Position numbers and translations under genes: made by a program
Shown: in pieces, positions 13,830 to 27,400 of the stretch
Layout: the number at the start of each line of letters is the position of its first letter
How positions within the stretch are numbered: position 1 is the stretch's first letter
NCBI GenBank assembly: GCA_944989445.1
Contig: CALYLW010000736.1
Coordinates: 240,618 to 304,617 of the forward strand
Source: Ampullaceana balthica
Taxonomy: Eukaryota > Mollusca > Gastropoda > Lymnaeidae
Reading direction: 5' to 3'
Length of the DNA: 64,000 nucleotides
Notes under the pieces: generated by a model
Told to the model about the DNA's origin: nothing
What the model saw: the letters and a program-made list of their open reading frames with translations, nothing else
Databases searched by the model: none

Positions 13830-14019
13830 GTAGTAGAAAGAATAATCAAAAGTGTTTAAATTGAATTGACATCAAACATCATCTAACCTTCCATTTACAA
13901 ACTACTTAAGAAAATAAAAGAAAGGTGGGCACAAGTTAATTTAGTATTTTTCGGTTACCGACGATGTTCTGTAGAAAAACAAAATATTTAAATTTTCTAC
14001 AATTTCATCGGCTTTTTTA

Positions 14020-14340
14020 ACGGAGAGTAGAGTCTAACGTCCGGTTATATGGCCTACGTCCGTCCTCAAGGGACGATGGCGTAGTCTTCTCCTCTGCCCC
14101 CCCCCACACACGCCTTTCCCCTGGCTCTTTTCTCTTCATTCGGAGCTGTGACGGTGGCTTCCACAGCTTGAGTTCCCTCGCTTACATTTGACCCTTTTAG
14201 CGCAGGCAAGGGCAACCTGTTTTTCTTTGACCAGTTGCCAGCTCTCTATACAGTCAGGCTCTTGTAATGCGCTCCATGCCCATCCTGTGGATATACCCAA
14301 GCACCTAGAAATCTAGATTGTGTGTGTAAATCCTAACAAA
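14020..14340. other. GC-richer segment, probable old repeat, unidentified
   Basis: Composition shifts sharply from the AT-rich surroundings (a C-rich run near 14096-14107 and several CTTCC/CTCC blocks). No open frame. It resembles a decayed retroelement or gene fragment, but I cannot name it. Confidence 0.35.
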
Positions 14341-15178
14341 ATTAGGACATTGTTACCCATTGAAGTTTTCCATAACGTGCGGAATTTTTCTACTGCTGAA
14401 AGTCCTGCATCTTTTGCTTGTACTCCATGCATCTTTGGATGTCACCTAATAAGCGAGAGAATGAGTGAACCGCATATGTAAACCTCATAAGGGCCCGCCC
14501 CACGATTTTAGTCATATTAAATCAAAGTACTTGAACTTATAAGTTTTACATTATTTTCTTCTTTTTAGTCCGCTAAAAAAACGTGTTTTTTAAAAATCTT
14601 TTTTTTACTTCTATGTATTAGTCTAGTCCTTTGACGATACTTTAACAGGTTCTGCTTGTTCATCAAAGCGTGTTTTAGACTGCCGCTTTACTGTAATGTG
14701 AACATCATTTTTCTTAAAGATAATTAAAACAATATTTTTACACCTTTGACTCAATGAAACGTATTAAACTTAATTTTGATCTTCCTGTAATCTGGCTCAC
14801 GGGGACTTATGTATCCCATTGCACTCCACTAAATAAGCCTATATCCCGTTTTATGTGTTTAACATATTCTTTAATCATGAACAATTAAATTACGTTGTGA
14901 TACAAATCAAGAAATAATATTGGTATGCAACACAATTCTCCAACGTTGTAGTTACTTTTCATTATATCATGCATTGTATGCTTATGTATTCTTACCTTAA
15001 TTATACTACAGGTAGAAGGAAATTGATTTATGGTATTCTAAGCGGATATATGAAAGACTTCTGAGTTTCATGATAATTTTGAATATGTTGTTTACCCGGA
15101 ACTCAAACAACGTGGAAAGCTTTTTTTTCACCAAACAAGTGACCGAGCACTAGCTGTGGTCTTGCGATTACTTTAGTT

Positions 15179-16489
15179 CAGGGGTCAGGAAACCATGGCT
15201 CGCAAGCCAGATGTGGCTCTTTTGATGACTGCATCAAGCTGGCAGACAAATTTAATGTTTGATTATTGAAAAATGATTTCTTCAGACTCCTTTGATCTAT
15301 ATGTTAATTGCATATAAAAATTATCTATATCAGTTTAATGAGAAAGTGCAACGCGTTGGAAATACAATCTTCAACAAGCAGTGTTTGCAGTGTTTGCATT
15401 TTAAAACAAGCTAGAACTCTTCATCGTCGACATTGAAACAGGTCGTTTACTAAACTTTCAAAAACTGGGAGAGTTCAAAGATACGTGCACATCAAGTGAC
15501 CCTGATCAACATTTTAATATTCAGCAGCTAGCAAGCTTCACGTCTAATCTCATGCAGTCATTTAAAGCGCGCTTTAGAGAATTTCGCGAGCACACTCGTC
15601 TTTAAAAGTTCATCATCCATTTACACGAGTGTGCAGCATTGTTCCCTTTAAGCTGTGTGGCTGGGCGGCCGCACAGATATCTGACCGACACCACGCAGCA
15701 GTTTAGAATTACCGTGCAGCAAATTTTGTAAACAAATATTGCACAAAAAAATGGATGCTGTGCAACTTTGCACACGAGTTGTTTTTTTTACTTTGCACAC
15801 GACCAACGAAACTTAGCGGGAACACTAATGTTCAGTGGACAGCAATGACCTGAGTTGCATCCCCTTTTGTCTCCATTAGAGATTTTGAGCTCAAGGCTTC
15901 TGACCTAAAGACCTCAGACATATGGATGAATAAGTTCCAGTCACTGAATGAAGATTTGGAAAGACTTACACGACAGCAAGCAGAGTTGGCGAGCCAACAC
16001 AAGTGTGAAGATATGATAAAAACTTCAACATGCAGAACAACCGATTGTCAAAACTTATCACGCGCTTCCCGTCACTTACCACACACTGCAGCGTGTGAGT
16101 ATTGCTGTACTGACAATGTTTGGCTTTACTTATGCATGCGAGCAGTCTTTCTCTAATCTACAGAAAATTAGCCTCAACCAGTAATCACGTTTAACGGATG
16201 GAAGTCTCAACGCCTGCATGAAGGCTTTGAAATACCTCACCACGTATCAACAAGACTAAATAGCCATCAGGAAAGCCATGCATACTCGTTATTGATTATC
16301 AACAGCATAACAATATTATTAAAAAGAATTCAGAGATTTAATTTTTGTACTTTTAGTGTTGAAATTACACAAAATACATACATTTACTTGAATTTATAGT
16401 TTTAAACATAATTTATGGCTCTCACAGAATTAATTTTCAACATATGTGGTGTTTATGGCTCTCTCAGACAAAAAGTTTCCCGACCTCTG
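15179..16489 (+). pseudogene. hAT transposon relic (GTF2IRD2/Charlie-like), 1.3 kb
   Basis: Both ends are present: CAGGGGTCAGGAAACC at 15179 and AGTTTCCCGACCTCTG ending at 16489, flanked by a perfect 8-bp duplication CTTTAGTT (15171-15178; 16490-16497). Plus-strand remnants include DLKTSDIWMNKFQSLNEDLE (about 15910-15960) and the C-terminal dimerisation motif MFGFTYACEQSFSNL (about 16115-16160), then SRLTDGSLNACMK. Stops and frameshifts break the frame, and a further MITE has inserted at about 15638-15826. Family: hAT transposase domesticated in vertebrates as GTF2IRD2-like proteins. Confidence 0.85.
15638..15826 (+). mobile_element. MITE family 1 (TTGTTCCC ends), copy A, nested in a hAT relic
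   Basis: Ends TTGTTCCCTTTAAGC and CTTAGCGGGAACACT, with internal blocks ATCTGACCGACACCACGCAG and CTTTGCACACGA that recur in copies at 17631 and 20825. It splits the hAT transposase relic. Target duplication not clear. Confidence 0.65.
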
Positions 16490-16497
16490 CTTTAGTT

Positions 16498-17630
16498 CTT
16501 TAGAATTTGCCACCTTATCAGACGACAAGACGAAAAACCGCTTGATTCGCTAAAGTAAACACATTTTTAATTCAAATATAATTATCACCTTTTTGTGTGG
16601 GACAACACAATTACAGAATAGCAGGAAAAACTGAAACAAGGCACAACGCTTTGACAGCATGATTTCACTTGAGGAATATTGATGGAAATAAAAAAAGACA
16701 GTACCAGTTTAAAAAAGTTTTACATAAAAACATAATTGAAATAAGCAGAATAAAACCACACCTCCTGAGAACGTACACTCTGAATCATAAAATAAAAATT
16801 TTAATTTTCATATTGATTCTTTTGCACGTAAAAGGATCCGGAATTTTAAAGGATCGCCTTGCCTTTTATTGCCAATGTACTTGTACAACAGCTTTGAAAA
16901 TGCGACAAGACGGGGAGGACCTGATCGAATCGATGACAAATGAAAACAGTAATTTAAAGAAGCAGTTCGTGTTGAAGTCCACGTCTTTTTTCTATTTTAA
17001 CACATGTAGAATATTTTAAATTTATGGTCAAGTTAAAAACAAAAAAATGTGTGACGTTTTCCTTTACCATTGGCATAATTTTCAATAAGCGTAACTTTTG
17101 GCCAATTGAAAGGAGAAGCCGCATGAATGGAAATCAATGTACAGATATGTTTGGTGCTAATACTTGTTCAAATTAATTTAACAGTTTACATTTAAAAACC
17201 TGAAAATTGTATTTGTTTATTGAAACCCAATTCGAGGATCTAGGAAAGCAATCAGTTACGAGACAATATCCCATTTCTTCAGAGCCTGTGAATTAAATAC
17301 AATAATTCAAGTTAAATAGGAATAGCAGCATATATGTAGATGGATTGCAGAAACAATGCCTTAGAATTCCGTGCAATGGATTTTAAAGTTGGAGATTGTG
17401 ATTTTCAACAATTGGAAACTGTATAGAATGATATAACCTCAATGAAATATTGACTCCAATACTGACTTCAATTGTAGGACAGTTTCTATAATACGGCAGC
17501 AAATTGTCAAAGTTTGCATTGGAGAACTATCTTCAGTTTCAATAATTCTTGAATAAATCTGCATAAGCTTTTTTCAGATGATTTCTGAAGTTATATTTAG
17601 TTTAATGGCTCCATGATTTAATGGCAATAG
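16498..17630. other. Region upstream of the lipase gene, no exon identified
   Basis: A 116-codon frame at 16669-17019 has no recognisable domain. A 5' UTR exon of the lipase gene may lie here, because the first coding exon appears to follow a 3' splice site at 18014, but I cannot place it. Confidence 0.4.
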
Positions 17631-17846
17631 CAATGTTCCCTTTAAGCTGCGTAGGTGCGCCGCCGCGCAGGTATCTGACCAACGTCACGCATCAGTTCAG
17701 AATGACCGCATAGCAAATTTTGATAAGGATAATATAATTTCTGTGTTAGTGTTGTGTAAAGTATTGAACAAAAAAGGATGCTGTGTAACTTTGCAAACAA
17801 TATTGTCATTTTGCACACGTATCAACGATCCTTAGAGGGAACATTC
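17631..17846 (+). mobile_element. MITE family 1, copy B, 216 bp
   Basis: Ends CAATGTTCCCTTTAAG and CCTTAGAGGGAACATTC, with near-identical 8-bp flanks GGCAATAG (17623-17630) and GGCAATGA (17847-17854). Shares internal blocks with copies A and C. An 8-bp duplication suggests a hAT-type mobiliser. Confidence 0.75.
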
Positions 17847-18047
17847 GGCAATGAGTACATCCATGTTCATCACCATGATCTCATTTCAAACACAAAATTA
17901 TATTTCTCAAATTAATTCGAAACATTTCCTAGGAAATTTAAAATTAGAAACAGTCCCAGGAATCAATACAAAATTTGTTTAAAGAAATTTAATATATTCT
18001 GTTGTTTTTTTTTAGCTGATTGAATACAAGCCTTGAAAGCACATACC

Positions 18048-18124
18048 ATGGGCAACCTGATAAGTTCAACAAGCACATCCAGAAATTCTGCAGCAAATGA
18101 ACGAATTCAAACAAGTAAAAAAAA
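18048..18124 (+). CDS. Lipase exon 1: N-terminus with myristoylation motif
   Basis: Starts MGNLISSTSTSR: Gly2 followed by Ser6 fits the N-myristoyltransferase rule, and a KKK cluster follows across the junction, a common lipid-plus-basic membrane anchor. Ends at a perfect GTAAGT donor (18125), phase 2. The motif is seen; the modification is inferred. Confidence 0.75.
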
Positions 18125-18439
18125 GTAAGTGACTGCCTATTTCATTCAATTGTGTAAGATTTCATTTCAATTAATGACATATATCAATTTTATCAGATTA
18201 TTGGAGAAATTTGCACCAGATATGTAGATAATTTCTATTCCAAACAAGTGTTTGTTGGTTATTTTTTTTTATTTTTTTTTATTTGTGTTTAAAGTTTTTT
18301 TTAAAGTTTTTTTTATGAACAAAAGAAATAGTTTTACTTTTATTCACTCATAGAAACTCATACATAGAATTTAGGCAATTTAAACCATGAAATTACTGAT
18401 TAAATAAGAGAAATATTTAATTTACAATTGTATACTCTC

Positions 18440-18498
<59 letters not shown>

Positions 18499-21400
18499 TT
18501 CCTCGCTCTCATTTCACTGTCATCAGCTACTTAGTTTTACTCCTATAAACTAGATACCAAGATATGCTTAAGAAAAGAGAAACTAAAGTTTTACAAATGA
18601 CTTGCCATTACGAAGACAATGATGATTCTACAGGTGAGATTATTTCATGTTTTATCACCTCTAATACCTCCATTTAATTTTCTCAGGTAATATTCAATTG
18701 TTAATATCGGTGAATATAATGAGAGTGGACTTAAGATCAGCCCAGTCACAAAAAAACGTATATCACGTGACATTAACCTTAAACTGTGTTAAGTAGATTT
18801 GATGATTGCGTTTGATAAAAAGGGTGGGGGTAGGGGCTGGGTATAAGTCAGGGGTGGGCAAACTATGGCCCGCGGACCACATGCGGCCCGCCAGAGCATA
18901 TTATGTGGCCCGTAGGCATGTACATGTTGCGATATATTGTCGATGTAAATTTTCTTTGATTAGAATTTAAGCTATATTTTTTAAATTTTATTCCGAGTAT
19001 TTGATACGAATCTAGGGATAATAAATTGTTTTTATGGCTCCAGAATTGAATAGTGATCATTAGTCATTATATGTTAATATACTTATTCGATACTGCATTT
19101 CAGCTCAACCGGACATTGCATTTATTTACTATTTACATATTTGCGGTTTAGTAAAGATTGTAATTTATAATCGAATAGACGTTGATTTAACCACGAGTGA
19201 TGAAAAAAAAATAATTGATGACGAATGTCGTGTTTTTAATGACAAATGGACCGCTAAATATTGTTTAGTGAGCGTTGGCAGCAAAGCAGTCTACTTGCTG
19301 TTCCGTGAGTGTGTGAGCGTCTTTAAGGAGTACAACTTAAAAGGCACCTCCAAACAAAACATTTGGATTTCATGCACAATTTAACGATGAGAGAAAAGAG
19401 AATTGCCAGGAATTGGTTAACAATTTAAGAAGCAGCAAACTGTATTCACCAAACAGTCTTTAAAACAAGATGCTGCACCCGAAGCCAGTTTTGTGCTGTC
19501 CCATAAGATTGTAAAATGGAACAAGTCTCTTTATGTCAGTGAGTTCATCAAGAAATGCATGTCAGATGCAGCAAGCATTATGTTTCCAGCACAGAATACA
19601 AAATTTGATAGCATTTCTTTACCAAGGAGAATTTTAGTCGGGCGTGTTAAGAAAATTAGTGAAACTTTGATGCACCAAATTTGAGATGCAAGCAAAGACT
19701 TTTTTGTGGTACTTTCTTGAGTTGTATGAAAGTACTGATGTGCAGGACACTGCACAATTGTTGGCATTGATACGGGGAATAAACACTAGTTTTTAACTTA
19801 CCGGAAAATTACTAATTGTTGAGCCACTCAAAGACACAACTACAGGCCAGGATTTTTTCAATGCTGTTGAGAAATGTTGTGAAAGAACTGGTTTGGTGTG
19901 GAACAAGATAGCATTTGTAACAACTGAGGGAGCACGTTATATGACTTGAAAAACGTAGATCTTGTGATGTTGATAAAAAAATTAAATTAAAGAAGAACAT
20001 TCTGACCATACGCTCTTACCTCTCAACTGTGTCATCCATCAGGAAAGTCTGTGTTAAGTTGCGTTGAATATCAAGCATGTTATTGAACCAGTTGCCAGTG
20101 TGATAAGCCTCATCAGAGCCAGGGCACTTAACCACAGGCAGTTCAGGGACTGCTTGAAGATTTGGAAACTGAATATGATGACAGTATCTACCACACCAGT
20201 GTCCGCTTGCTGAGCCTGGGCAAGATGTTGAGACAAGTGTGAGCTCTCAACGAAGAAATAGTTATTTTCCTGAAGATGAAGTCTTTTTTTTGTGAATTTA
20301 TTACTTTCATAGTTAATGAAGAGTTGAAGTCGGACTTCATGTTTGCCATTAACATTATGGAAAAGTCGAATGAACTGAATGTCAAACTTCAGGGGAATAG
20401 CTTTTTTGCACAGGGAATATATGTTCATGTTACATTATTTCAGGCAAAGCTCTGCCTGTTCTACAAGCAAGCAGTTTAAATCAGGTTTTGCCATTTTCGT
20501 TTACTGAAACAGAAAACCATTTGTTGCAAAATAGGTGACAAGTACAAGGCTCAGTTGGATGCCTTGTCTGTTGAATTTGAAAGGAGGTTCCATGACTTCA
20601 AGAACTTGGAACCACTCTTCAATATCCACAGTTTTCCATTTAGTGCAGAAGCTGATTCAGCCCCATATGATATACAGTTAAAGCTGCTCAAGCTACAAGT
20701 AATTAATATTTTATACATTGTAAATTGTAAATAAACTAGAGAAAAAATATATGCGTCCCGCCTACAACAATAACGTTTTCAATGCGGCTCTCCGTAGAAA
20801 AAGTTTGCCCACCCCTGGTACAAGCAATGTTCCATCTAAGGCTCGTTGATCTTTGTGCAATCTAACAAACTCGCTTGCAAAGTCGCACATTCCCCATGTT
20901 TTGGTAAAATTGTACACCCTATAAAGACATATTTTATATTATCCTTTTCAATTTCTGCTGTGCGGTAATTCTAAACTGCGGAGTGTCGTCAGTAAAGGAA
21001 CATTGGTTTTAAGTAGGGGTGTACCAGATTCAATTTTTAAAAATCTGGCCGGAGCAGAAATTGGCCTGACTTATGAAGTGAAATCCGGCCGGAGCTGAAG
21101 CCAGATTCGTAAAAAATGGCCGGATTTTGGATTTGCCGGAGTCGGAGCTATTATATGTAAATATAATTTATCGAAAAACTCGCCAGCCGGATTCGGCCGG
21201 ATTTATGAAGTAAAATTCTGCCGAAACCGGGTTTTTAAAAATGGCCTGATTCCAGATTTGCCGGAGCCGGAGCCGAAATCCGGTACACCCCTAGTTTTAA
21301 GTACAATATTATTTTTAATGAAAAATTAGACAAATATTTTTTTTATTTTAGCTTCCATCCTTCACTTTGAAAAGCAAAACTTCCTGCAACAAATAAACAT

Positions 21401-24400
21401 AAAATAGACAATAAATATGTAAGGAATGAGGAGATGATATTTATTTCAGTTCACGTAAAAATTATTTCTGTTAAAATGGCGTGTTCAAGGTATTTATAAA
21501 TGTCCGTCCAGGTATAGAGGAAAATAAAAATAATCTTCAACGACGACTTTCAAGTTTCGACCAAACTGATGGTGCAGCTATAAATGTCAAACCTGAGGAA
21601 TACATGTTTCCATTTGAGAACCTTATTTTTGAAGGAGGTGGAAACAAGGGTTTGGCCTATGTTGGCTGTATACAGGTAAGAATGGTCGCAATAATAGCAC
21701 TTAGGACAGCGATATTCTAAGCGTTTTTAGAAATCGTTCAGTGGGAAAATTTTATCTCTCTTCTTAAAAGTTCAACAATGACAAAGAAGAAAACCATATC
21801 ATATGTATAAGGTTTTATATTTTGTTAAGTCTCAAGCTAAAAATATTTGAACTTGAAAACGTTAACAATCACTTTCACTTTAAAGGGGGGGGGGAATTGA
21901 GAATTCAGAAATGCTAAATGTAACAGTGGAATTGAAACAAAGTCATAAGTAACATGGTGTGCAGTCAAATAACAGACATGGTTCCAAAATAGTATCCTTA
22001 AGTTGAAGTGAAAAAAACAAACTGCTCAAATACCCATATATGGAGAAGATAGTTATCACAATAAGAGCGATGAGAAAGGTAAAATGAACTTCGCTAAATA
22101 CAATTTTAATGACCATAATCAGCCAACTATTCAAACGCTAACATAAATATTTATGGACATGAAATAGAAGTGTACCCTTAATTAAATAGATTACGTTGTT
22201 AACAACCGGAATAAATGCGACTGAGTATTTGATTTACGAAATTTAAAATAAACTATTTGTCCCATCTCAAATTCATTATGTTATGGACACAAGATAGGAA
22301 AAGAAGAAAAAACTTAATGATGGCCGAAAATTCAAGTGGTGGCTCATGATAACAGTAGATTATTACCTATGAGTATTAAAGCTAAGACGTCTTCAGGAAT
22401 CTCTTAGTAAGACTTCTGAAAAAAGCAGTGTTTATTAAACAAGTCATTTGAAGCCAACTAAATTCAACAACTAATATTCGATGTCAAATATTTTGTCAAT
22501 GTCAAAATGACATTAAGTTTTGTTAATTTTACCCGTAAATGATTTCAGTTGACTGAATTTAGACAACTATCCAGTTTTCATACGATATTTAAATCGTAGT
22601 GAAAAATGTTTGGAAAGATAAAAGATCCGATAATACTTCAAATCCTTGTATTGATTACATTATAAACTGTATGGATGTATCACCCTTAGGAGAGATAAAT
22701 TGTCCCATTTATTAATCCCGTATTTAAAGAAATCAATGGCATAATATAATTTTGTTTCTATTTCCCAAGTATTTGGAGGAGATTGGGATGATGTCACAGA
22801 TTTGTCGAATAGGGGGAAGCAGTGCAGGGGCCATTACTGCAGCTTTAGTCGCCCTTGGTTATTCGGCTAGAGATATAGAAGAATTTCTGTCAGATAATAT
22901 TGAAGATGTATTTTTGGGCAAGTATTTATGCATCAATAAATATTGTTAAAGATATATTAAATTTAAATGGTACGTTTAACACTGCTAGAATTTTTTAATG
23001 TGTTTTATTAATTATCTTAATTACATAAAATATATTTTGCTGGTGGTGCCGAGGTTAAACCGCTTTTCTTCAAAACGAGGGCAAACAAATTCATTTCTTA
23101 ATTTACTTAAACGGCTTATGGCATATCTAGAACAAACTGTAGAGCAAATAGCCTCAAGTGTTTTCTATTAATTGTGCTGACGGAAAGAAGGGGCGTTTGT
23201 TGTTGTTTCATGATATCGATGTGGAGGTGGGGGATAATTTTTAGAAAATGTCCACAAAGTTAGTTAGTTAGATTTTTTTTAAAAATCCAGCTTATTTATC
23301 TATATTTGTATTAATTAGATAACTTTTCAAATACTGTTTAATCCTGTAGCTTTAACCTTTTATTTTGTGAATGACTTATTTAAGACACTTATTTTACAAC
23401 CTTTCCCCTGCCCCACACAGATCACTCATGTGGCTATTTGAGTCTCCTCCCAAATCTCATCAGGAAGTTCGGCTGGAATCCTGGAAAGAAGATTTTTAAA
23501 TGGTTTGGAGACAAAATCAAGAAAAAATCTGAGACTAACAATCCTGATATGACATTTTATGATGTAAGAACCAGTTGGTTTGATACGTTATTATTATTAG
23601 GTTTTCTGTCATAGGTTTCTCACTTTGTAGTAACTACAAGAAATCCGTCCAGTGAGATTTACTCCAATGCAATTTTCTTAGTTTCTTTTTTTGTTTCCCT
23701 TTTAATTAAATTAAAATACATTTCACGAAGCAAATATTGTCACTAGCTGTCGATTTGTTATAAGAACTAAAAATCAGTTACATTGTTCTGCATTACCAAG
23801 CTTTATAGCTCAGTACACAATTCTCAAGAAATTTAAAATTCCACAGTAATATATAATGTACGGTGGTACCTAGGATTACTAACATCAGGTTATGAAAAAC
23901 AATTCGAAATGTTTTTGTCTCGGATAATGAATGGTGCTTTTGGTTATTACCTAAGAGAGAACAATGTTTAACTTTCGAGACAAACTATCTTGAAAAGTAC
24001 AATCAAAGGCCACGTTGTAATGAAGACGCTAAGCGCTAGCATGTAAGCTTTGTTTTGCAAGCGTGTGTATACTCGCCTTTATCAGCGTTGCAACGTTTCA
24101 GTACAAGATTTCTTAAAAGGTAACACGTTTCCCTGATCTTTCGTGATAAGAAATATGAAAATCAATCTTTTATTTTTACATTAAATGTCATCTCTTATTT
24201 AATATCTGAAGTATACGTATTATTTGCGTTTTGACGGGTGAACGAATAGATGTTAATGAAAAAAGAAAGATTCGCTTACCTTAGAACGAACTGTCACTAT
24301 TTTATTGATTTTAATGTTTAAGGTTACGAACGTTTCGAGTTCTGCAATGAATTAAATTCGTAACCAGAGGTGTCACTTTAAATGGCTTTGAAATAGTAAC

Positions 24401-27400
24401 TGGAGTAAAAGAAATCGAGTGCTATTTACGTGTTCAAAAATTCAATAAAATTATTTTAAGGGTAACTTAAAATTTTAACCTCCAATCTTATGACACCAAC
24501 TAAAAAAGATAACTACATTTTTTTAAAGTTTTATTATCGAAAAATAAATAATTAATTACCACTTAGTGGCGGCACGGAGCCTTAAAATTTTCACTGCCAA
24601 TGGCATCAGGGTAAGTACCACTTCTGGGTACCTGAAATCTCTGAAAAGTCGATAGGACCTTATACTTATAAATACAATTTTGTCCACCTGAAACGGAACT
24701 CACACACACACGCTCGCACAGACAAGATCGCAAAACCGGGTTCTTCCGACTCAGGAAGGTGTAAAACGTCAAGATTTGTCACGTCTATTGTGTGCACGAT
24801 TACAAGACTTCCACCTATACTACGCATGCTAGAACGTAAAAATGACTTAAAAATTATTAGGTTTGGTCATCTGGGTTATTAATGATATTGGGAGCGTTTT
24901 CTTTTTTTTATCATCAACGCAATTTTTCTATTTAGATTAAGACTTAAGAAAATATTGTAGTATACTTAATTTCATGGCATAACATAAAGATATATATTTA
25001 TTTTCGATATTAATTGTAAGCCTAAAATATGGTTGATAGCCGTTAAGGCCATAGAAAAATAGTAATGATTAATCTGAGTATGTCATACATTGTGGCGTGG
25101 GTGTGCAGGGTTGCGGACCGCACCGAGTCACACATCAAAAGAGGTGACACCAAATTGAATTTTTAAAATCGTATTTGCAGAGCACGCGCTGATCGGTCTA
25201 GGAATTTCATAAGCAAATACCTGAAGCATTTAACTTCCACTGTGGTCACCTATCCTATCGCGTACGTTTGCAAAATTAAAAGTTGATGGGTAAATTATGA
25301 TTTGATCCATTAAGTAGTTCAAAAACCACTTTAACCATAGCGCGCTCGCCTCACAAGCTGAGGTGCGTGGAATCAAGCCCACGTACAGCTACAATGAAAA
25401 CATATTGATGAATAACTATTACAAAAACAAGTCCTCCGCTGACTTGGAGAAGAGATGGGCATCGCCAAGTCTTCCAAGCCCCAAGACATTTCTAATGGAA
25501 ACTATTGAGCCCCCTAAGACCACGAGCTTATGGGATCCAAATAATTGGTTATAGCACTACATAACGAATGCTCATTTTTACCCCAAATATTATTTTACGA
25601 ACCTTTTAAACACAAAAGCTAAGATTGAGATGATTCAAAAAGATGATGCAATCTGGATAAAAATACAGAGGCTATGCATGTTATCAGTATCAGTGAGAAA
25701 TTGTGCAGCTTTTGATGTACATTGCTTGTTGAAGTTACCGAAACAACATACACATTTTGAGCTCGTGTATCTTATCTTATCTATACAGACGCTCCTTCTA
25801 TGCAGAAGATTATTGCGTCCACAGACGTCCACATGATCTGTTGTCAAGTGATGCAGCGTTCACAGGCCACGACTTTGTGGGTTCCACGCATTACCCAGTT
25901 GCCTAACTAGTGTTAGGTACCCATTCAGAACTGGGTGACTCAGGATTCGATCCCGTGACCATGCGTACGCCATTTGAGCGCGCTGCCACTCGACCACCGT
26001 GTCCCCTAAGCTGCGCCCACAAGTATTTAATCATTTCACTTGAATATGCAAAATATTGACAGGATTTTGGCTACATAACAATTGATGCTGGAGAAAAGGC
26101 AAAGTGATATATTGCACAGCTTGCTTGATATCGCATCATTTCTTAACAAGCGCAATATGTCATTACATGACACAACAGAGATAAATATTCAATTATCAGA
26201 GAAAGAGAGCCTAACAATACTTCAGGAAAGTACATGTACAGATATTTTTTTTTCATGAAAACATTGCAGACATTATATAATTATAGTGAACACTAGTTTA
26301 ATTATAACAAGAATACAAGATTGGAGGGATTACACTATGACTTTTTTTCACATCGGACTACACCAACCGAAGCTACGCCACTGCATAGAGGTCAATTTTT
26401 TTCAAGGTTAAACTTATCTGGTTTCACGTTTGGAATGCTACTCTACCCAAAAGTCTATTATTATTACTATATTAAAGTTTGATTATTTACAGTTTAGTGT
26501 AATAATCAAAATGATGATCTTCAATAAAATGGCATAACCTGCATAAAAAGATTTTATAAACTCATTCGGCTTGGACAGTTATACAGGGAGAGAAAAATGG
26601 AGCTCTGTGTTGTTGTAACAAACTTGAACCAAATGAGGGCCGAGTACTGTCACCCAAAGACTACCCCAGACATGCCCATAAGAGAAGCACTTCGAATGTC
26701 CATGGCCATACCAGGTAGATTAGCTATTTTTTCAGAGATCTTTTAAATCTGTATCAAGTTTTTTTTTAAAATATTGTAAAACTATTTTCTAGCTTCTGAC
26801 TTTACAAGCGATGTTTTGTGCATTGTAAGTTAAGTCGTCCGCTGGAAGACGTTGATTTTGATAATAAAACTAATGGTTCATTATATACATTTTTAGGAGT
26901 TTTCACAGCAAGGATCTATGACAACCATGGACAATTTGATACATACGTAGATGGAGGAGTCTTGTGTAACTATCCCATACAATGTTACGATGGTAAATCT
27001 CCCAACTAAAGCCCGTTTCAGTGCATTATTGATCTTTGGCTTAACCCATTAACTGCCAATTTTTTTTTCCGAATGTTTTTGCTTTATTGGTATAAATTGA
27101 GATCAAATTAATAAGGAAAAGATGTATTTTGAATGACTTCAGTAGTCTTTTTTCCAAGATTTCCAATTTTTGGTCCAGTCCCGAATAGGGATCATGACAT
27201 ATGCTAACTAGATTTTATGCCATACTGGAAAACACTCAACGTGGAGTCCAACGTTACATTTTCCGAATCAAATCTGTAGTCGCATGTTATTCTTTCTTTT
27301 TGCTTCATTACCTTGTCATTTGAAATAGGGCACTTGTTCAATCTGTTGCATTGAGAAGTTCCTGTTGCTCGGACATCAATGTCACGAAACTGTTTCATAA

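Larger units (their letters stand above)
9502..14019. other. Intergenic, no gene supported
   Basis: AT-rich sequence with short chance ORFs under 95 codons. None has splice sites, a recognisable domain or a coding composition. It holds a TA microsatellite at about 11409-11425 and one member of a dispersed pair of direct repeats. Confidence 0.5.

Noticed and set aside
16669..17019. 116-codon plus-strand ORF upstream of the lipase
   Set aside because: AT-rich composition, no domain, no splice context, and a chance run of open codons is expected here.
22922..22923. GT donor four bases after the GC donor of exon 4
   Set aside because: Its phase makes exon 5 read into a stop, and the protein would lose the conserved segment after the nucleophile.
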